DNA of 9,851 nt from Alphaproteobacteria bacterium (GTDB lineage: Bacteria > Pseudomonadota > Alphaproteobacteria > Holosporales > Holosporaceae): positions 1 through 9,851 of the forward strand of contig VGCF01000032.1 in NCBI GenBank assembly GCA_016870135.1. The letters are read 5' to 3'. The notes beneath the pieces were generated by a model. It ran no database searches. It saw nothing but the letters and a program-made list of their open reading frames with translations, and was not told the DNA's origin. The translations under genes and the position numbers were made by a program. Of the stretch, positions 6,872 to 9,851 are shown one piece after another; the stretch's first letter is position 1; each line of letters opens with the position of its first letter.

Positions 6872-8022
6872 GATTGCACCACCATGCTTAGGGTTTCCAC
6901 GAGTCGCTGCAGATCCTGATGCGTATGGTGATGGGTCAGTGCAATTCTTAAACGGGAAGTGCCTGGCGATACCGTAGGCGGTCTAATACAAGACACCATA
7001 ATGCCCTCTTGAAAAAGGGCTTTTTGCGTTTTAAGGCATTTGGTGTCTTGATTTAAAATAATGGGGATAATATGCGTCTGAGACGTGCCTATATTAAACC
7101 CACGATCTTTTAGCATGTTCCGCAATGTATTGCCCATATTTTGCAGAGCGTTGCGCTCTTTGTCCAAAGATTTTACCAGTCTCCATGCATGAAAAGCCGC
7201 CCCCATTACAGCAGGTGATGGAGCAGTAGAATACACAAAGCCCGCCCCTTTATTCACAATGAAATCACGCATAATCTTATGACAAGCAGTATATCCACCA
7301 CTCGCACCGATTGCTTTGCTAAAAGTGCCCATAATCATGTGGGGTATGTCTTGCCAATCCACCGCAGGGGATAAGCCATAGCCATTGCTTCCAAAAACCC
7401 CTGTGGCGTGGGCTTCGTCCAAATACACAAACGCATTAAATGTTTTGGCCAGGGCTGCTATTTCCTCAAGAGGAGCCATATCACCATCCATGCCAAACAC
7501 GGTTTCTGTAACAATAAATTTAGGTCGGGCATCAGTGTGACACGCTCTTAAAAGAGACTCTAAGTGATTGATGTCGTTATGATGATATCGTTTCAGCTCT
7601 GCTTTGCTTAATGAAACGGCTTGATAAAGACTTGAATGATTGAATTTATCAAAAAATACATAGGGTTGTGCCTTTAAAACTTTAGCATCTAATATGCACG
7701 CTAATGTACTGATATTGGCTTGAAATCCTGAGTTAAAAATCAAGCTGGATTCAGTCTTTTTATCGTTTGCAATCGCACGCTCAAATTCTTCAAATAATGG
7801 GCAGTTCCCAGATAATAAACGTGATCCTGTTGAACCAATCCCATATCGTTGTGCTGCACTGTCTCCGGCCAGTATCACATCTTTGTGATGACTGAGATTA
7901 AGATAGTCATTGGTGGAGAAATCAAGCAGATCTGTATTGCTTTGTTGACGCCAATGTCCTAATCTGCGATATTGATCATTGCGATGCAGTGTGCTTAGGT
8001 ATTCTTCATATACTGTGTACAT
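6868..8022 (-). CDS. bioF: 8-amino-7-oxononanoate synthase (KAPA synthase)
   Basis: PLP-dependent condensing enzyme of the alpha-oxoamine synthase family that joins pimeloyl-ACP and L-alanine, releasing CO2 to give KAPA. At 384 residues it has the E. coli length. Blocks visible: [12 protein letters not shown] (32-43), [20 protein letters not shown] (61-80), NSGFQANIS (97-105), DKFNHSSL (125-132), [15 protein letters not shown] (171-185), [12 protein letters not shown] (200-211) and the PLP lysine K236 in [13 protein letters not shown]. First gene of the minus-strand operon. AAAGG lies 4 bp before the ATG. Only 30 bp separate it from the divergent bioB, so its promoter must be partly within the bioB coding region. 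Confidence 0.97.
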   Translation of the reverse strand: MYTVYEEYLSTLHRNDQYRRLGHWRQQSNTDLLDFSTNDYLNLSHHKDVILAGDSAAQRYGIGSTGSRLLSGNCPLFEEFERAIANDKKTESSLIFNSGFQANISTLACILDAKVLKAQPYVFFDKFNHSSLYQAVSLSKAELKRYHHNDINHLESLLRACHTDARPKFIVTETVFGMDGDMAPLEEIAALAKTFNAFVYLDEAHATGVFGSNGYGLSPAVDWQDIPHMIMGTFSKAIGASGGYTACHKIMRDFIVNKGAGFVYSTAPSPAVMGAAFHAWRLVKSLDKERNALQNMGNTLRNMLKDRGFNIGTSQTHIIPIILNQDTKCLKTQKALFQEGIMVSCIRPPTVSPGTSRLRIALTHHHTHQDLQRLVETLSMVVQS

Positions 8023-8052
8023 TATGCCTTTATTAAAATATTTGGATTAACT
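8023..8052. promoter_or_regulatory. 30-bp divergent bioF/bioB intergenic region
   Basis: This very AT-rich spacer must carry signals for both directions: AAAGG before bioF on the minus strand and a weak GGA six bases before bioB on the plus strand. It is too short for two complete sigma-70 promoters, so -35 elements must lie inside the neighbouring genes. I see no E. coli-type BirA operator (TTGTAAACC dyad) and no BioR site (TTATCTATAA type) in or next to it. Confidence 0.4.
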
Positions 8053-8991
8053 ATGTTTAAAAAGTGGACTCTAGAACAAGCTAAATTGATTTTTAAATTG
8101 CCTTTTAATGAAATCATTTATGAGGCACAAACAACTCACCGAAAACACTTTACACCGAATGAGGTGCAGATTAGCACACTTTTAAGTATAAAAACAGGCG
8201 GATGTCCAGAAAATTGTTCTTATTGTCCGCAGTCGGCGCGCTATCAAACGGGAGTAAAGAAAGAACCATTGATGGCCCTGGATGATGTCCTGATGGCTGC
8301 TAAAAAAGCCAAAGACGCTGGGGCTAGCCGGTTTTGCATGGGGGCTGCGTGGCGTGGCCCAAAAAACAGAGATTTAGACCAGGTGTGCACAATGGTTTCA
8401 GAGGTTAAGAAGCTTGGTTTAGAAACTTGTGTGACACTGGGCTTATTAAAAGATGATCAGGCCTTAAGGCTAAAAGAAGCAGGACTTGATTTCTACAACC
8501 ATAATATTGATACATCCGAAGATTTTTACGATAAAATCATTACCACCAGAACGTTTCAAGATCGCATAGATACACTGGATCAAGCACGGAAAGCAGGTCT
8601 GAAAGTGTGTTGCGGCGGCATCATTGGTCTGGGTGAGGACAACGACGATCGCATCAAAATGCTGATGACTTTGGCCAATTTAGAGGAACCGCCTGAATCT
8701 GTGCCTATCAATAAACTCATTCGAATTCCAGGCACTCCTCTGGAGGGGCAAAAAGAATTTGATCCCTTTGATTTTGTCAAGACAATCGCGCTTGCACGCA
8801 TTTTGATGCCTCAATCGTATATTCGATTATCTGCAGGACGAGAGCAGATGTCCGATGAAATGCAGGCTTTATGCTTCTTGGCGGGCGCTAATTCTATTTT
8901 TTATGGCGAAAAACTTTTGACCGCCGACAACCCCATTCCTGAAAATGACAACCGTTTGTTTCAACGTTTGGGTCTAGAGCGGTTGCAGTAA
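8053..8991 (+). CDS. bioB: Biotin synthase (radical SAM)
   Basis: Radical SAM enzyme that inserts sulfur into dethiobiotin, the last step of biotin synthesis. At 312 residues it is near the E. coli length. The radical SAM triad is C51-x3-C55-x2-C58 in [16 protein letters not shown], which binds the [4Fe-4S] cluster with SAM. Other family blocks: [10 protein letters not shown] (95-104), [23 protein letters not shown], supplying a ligand cysteine for the auxiliary [2Fe-2S] cluster, [11 protein letters not shown] and the arginine ligand in YIRLSAGR. It is the only bio gene on the plus strand and diverges from bioF. ATG 8053 is chosen because LEQAKLIF and the downstream blocks are at the expected distance. 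The ribosome binding site is weak. Confidence 0.97.
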   Translation: MFKKWTLEQAKLIFKLPFNEIIYEAQTTHRKHFTPNEVQISTLLSIKTGGCPENCSYCPQSARYQTGVKKEPLMALDDVLMAAKKAKDAGASRFCMGAAWRGPKNRDLDQVCTMVSEVKKLGLETCVTLGLLKDDQALRLKEAGLDFYNHNIDTSEDFYDKIITTRTFQDRIDTLDQARKAGLKVCCGGIIGLGEDNDDRIKMLMTLANLEEPPESVPINKLIRIPGTPLEGQKEFDPFDFVKTIALARILMPQSYIRLSAGREQMSDEMQALCFLAGANSIFYGEKLLTADNPIPENDNRLFQRLGLERLQ

Positions 8992-9006
8992 GCTTTTGTT
9001 GTCTCC

Positions 9007-9029
9007 AGAGAATTCCTCCTCTCTTTTTT
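9007..9029 (+). terminator. Weak candidate terminator after bioB
   Basis: AGAGA (9007-9011) can pair with TCTCT (9020-9024), followed directly by a T-run (to 9029), 16 bp past the bioB stop. The stem is only 5 bp with two G-C pairs, too weak to be convincing on its own. Confidence 0.2.
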
Positions 9030-9243
9030 CTCCATTTCGAACAACGATCGCTACTCCGCCTTTCGCTCTCTAAAAAGTCAGGGGCGCAAAAATAGCAATT
9101 TTCTAAAACCCAGGTCAATCAAGGGTTTAAGGGCATGCGTACCTTCGCACCCAGTGTTCGCATGTATCGGAAATAGAGAGGTCAAAAATGCATATTTTGG
9201 GGTAAAATGGCAAAATTAGAGAACGTAAGGTGTAGCTCTCAAT

Positions 9244-9365
9244 CGTCATCGCGAGCTCTGAAAAAGCGTGGTACACCATTGCGAGGGACTGTAATTCCCT
9301 CGGCAACCCAGGATTTAGCGATATTTACTGGATTGCTTCATCATCTACAATTCCTCGCAATGACG
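9244..9365. repeat. 122-bp imperfect palindromic repeat (MITE/REP-like)
   Basis: The ends CGTCATCGCGAG (9244-9255) and CTCGCAATGACG (9354-9365) are inverted copies with one mismatch. Inside, CGAGGGA (9282-9288) pairs with TCCCTCG (9296-9302) around a 7-nt loop. The minus strand reads CGTCATTGCGAGGAATTG...GAAGCAATCC, a string type that recurs as dispersed repeats in many host-associated bacterial genomes (from memory, not searched). No transposase is nearby, so it would be non-autonomous, or an extragenic palindrome. I cannot see a target-site duplication. Confidence 0.65.
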
Positions 9366-9430
9366 GCTTCTTATGACGGTCAGAACAGTTCTCTTCAAAA
9401 AAATGGGAAGGAACGAGCAAGGTCTCTGGG

Positions 9431-9500
9431 GTGGAGAGAGGCAAAGATTCAGAATCGCCTTAAACGATTCTTCACTCTTACGGGTGTTTCATCAATGAAA
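9431..9500. repeat. Diverged copy of the 3' half of the 163-bp repeat, with hairpin
   Basis: From GTGGAGAGAG the sequence follows the same skeleton as 9595-9665 of the tandem repeat: purine-rich start, hairpin with a 7-nt loop, then CTTACGGGTGTTTCATC against CTTCGGGTTGCTTCGCATC. The stem here is AGAATCG (9451-9457) with CGATTCT (9465-9471), different in sequence from the GATTGG/CCAATC stem of the tandem units but nearly the same in size and position. The alignment was made by eye. Confidence 0.4.
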
Positions 9501-9524
9501 CGTACTAAATACAGGGCATTTAGT
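9486..9524. repeat. Two adjacent hairpins before the tandem repeat
   Basis: GTTTCA (9486-9491) pairs with TGAAAC (9496-9501) around TCAA. Two bases on, ACTAAAT (9504-9510) pairs with ATTTAGT (9518-9524) around a 7-nt loop. Together with the 9451-9471 stem they make three perfect hairpins within 75 bp. Function unknown: a folded RNA, replication or recombination structures, or remains of palindromic elements. Confidence 0.5.
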
Positions 9525-9526
9525 CA

Positions 9527-9689
9527 AACCCTAAGGTTGTTTCATGGGTATCTCGGGTTCTTCATCCCTGTTCAAATAACATCGCAGGTAATTTGGCGGA
9601 GAGAGAGGGATTGACTCTGATTGGCTGTTAACCAATCCTCGCCCTTCGGGTTGCTTCGCATCGCCATCATGCCGCCAGCATGATGATCG
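9527..9689. repeat. 163-bp tandem repeat, unit 1
   Basis: Begins AACCCTAAGGTTG and is followed with no gap by a second copy offset by exactly 163 bp. It contains a GATTGG/CCAATC hairpin (9619-9624 with 9632-9637, 7-nt loop) and a CATCATGC/GCATGATG hairpin (9665-9672 with 9678-9685, 5-nt loop). It differs from unit 2 at only two places (9593 T versus C, 9597 C versus T), both transitions. No open reading frame of the unit looks like a protein repeat. Confidence 0.95.
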
Positions 9690-9851
9690 AACCCTAAGGT
9701 TGTTTCATGGGTATCTCGGGTTCTTCATCCCTGTTCAAATAACATCGCAGGTAATCTGGTGGAGAGAGAGGGATTGACTCTGATTGGCTGTTAACCAATC
9801 CTCGCCCTTCGGGTTGCTTCGCATCGCCATCATGCCGCCAGCATGATGATC
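9690..9851. repeat. 163-bp tandem repeat, unit 2 (cut by window end)
   Basis: 162 of 163 bases are present before the window stops, 160 of them identical to unit 1. The array may continue beyond the window. The two hairpins recur at 9782-9800 and 9828-9848. Confidence 0.95.

Larger units (their letters stand above)
8992..9851. other. Repeat-rich region without a credible gene
   Basis: This stretch of about 860 bp after bioB holds, in order, a weak terminator-like sequence, a loose inverted repeat (CATGCG 9134-9139 with CGCATG 9159-9164), a 122-bp palindromic repeat, several hairpins and a tandem 163-bp repeat. One open frame of 135 codons on the plus strand (9207-9614) crosses several of these repeats. 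Its translation shows no known fold and includes the VIPSATQDL...LLHHLQFLAMTA type of string that arises from translating this class of repeat, so it is not called as a gene. Confidence 0.7.

Noticed and set aside
9207..9614. A 135-codon open frame on the plus strand with an ATG
   Set aside because: It runs through a palindromic repeat and into the tandem repeat, has repeat-derived text (VIPSATQDL, LLHHLQFLAMTA), no domain, and no clear ribosome binding site.
1..9851. tRNA, rRNA, CRISPR array, toxin-antitoxin pair, phage or transposase genes
   Set aside because: None of their signatures was found on either strand; the repeats at the end are too long and too few to be CRISPR and have no spacers.

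Overview
The window reads as a chromosomal piece of a moderately AT-rich Gram-negative bacterium. The central operon has the same six-gene content as the biotin operons found in host-associated bacteria (Wolbachia, Rickettsia, Neorickettsia, Lawsonia, Cardinium and relatives). Together with frame-damaged genes and dispersed 'ATTGCGAGGA...AAGCAATCC' palindromic repeats, this suggests an intracellular or otherwise host-associated lineage, perhaps an alphaproteobacterium of the Holosporales/Rickettsiales type. That placement is inference; no rRNA or phylogenetic marker is present.

Layout. (1) 3-1142 (+): the C-terminal four fifths of a class I DNA photolyase; its N-terminus lies outside the window. 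(2) 1279-1784 (-): a single-domain rhodanese and a small DUF2892 membrane protein overlapping by ATGA, together equivalent to the fused YgaP of E. coli. (3) 1785-2150: an intergenic stretch with a 12-bp palindrome, an 11-bp dyad and a 68-codon open frame lacking an ATG. (4) 2151-3484 (+): an SH3-containing NlpC/P60 (C40) peptidase whose lipoprotein signal sequence is separated from the enzyme by two single-base shifts, one at a T7 and one at an A8 tract. (5) 3580-8022 (-): a compact operon bioF - bioH/bioG-like esterase - bioC - bioD - bioA, every junction overlapping or 1 bp apart, with bioB transcribed divergently (8053-8991, +) across only 30 bp. (6) 8992-9851: about 860 bp with no credible gene, holding a 122-bp palindromic repeat, a chain of hairpins and two abutting copies of a 163-bp tandem repeat that runs off the window end.

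How the genes work together. BioC methylates malonyl-ACP so that fatty acid synthesis can elongate it. The esterase in the bioH/bioG slot would release pimeloyl-ACP. BioF, BioA, BioD and BioB then convert pimeloyl-ACP to biotin through KAPA, DAPA and dethiobiotin. Together with host-cell or bacterial fatty acid synthesis, the six genes make a complete route. No biotin ligase, BioY transporter or recognisable BirA/BioR operator is seen here.

The most useful observations are the doubly shifted lipoprotein, the small divergent esterase in the biotin operon, the split YgaP pair, and the repeat region, where a diverged upstream copy keeps a hairpin of similar size with a different stem sequence.
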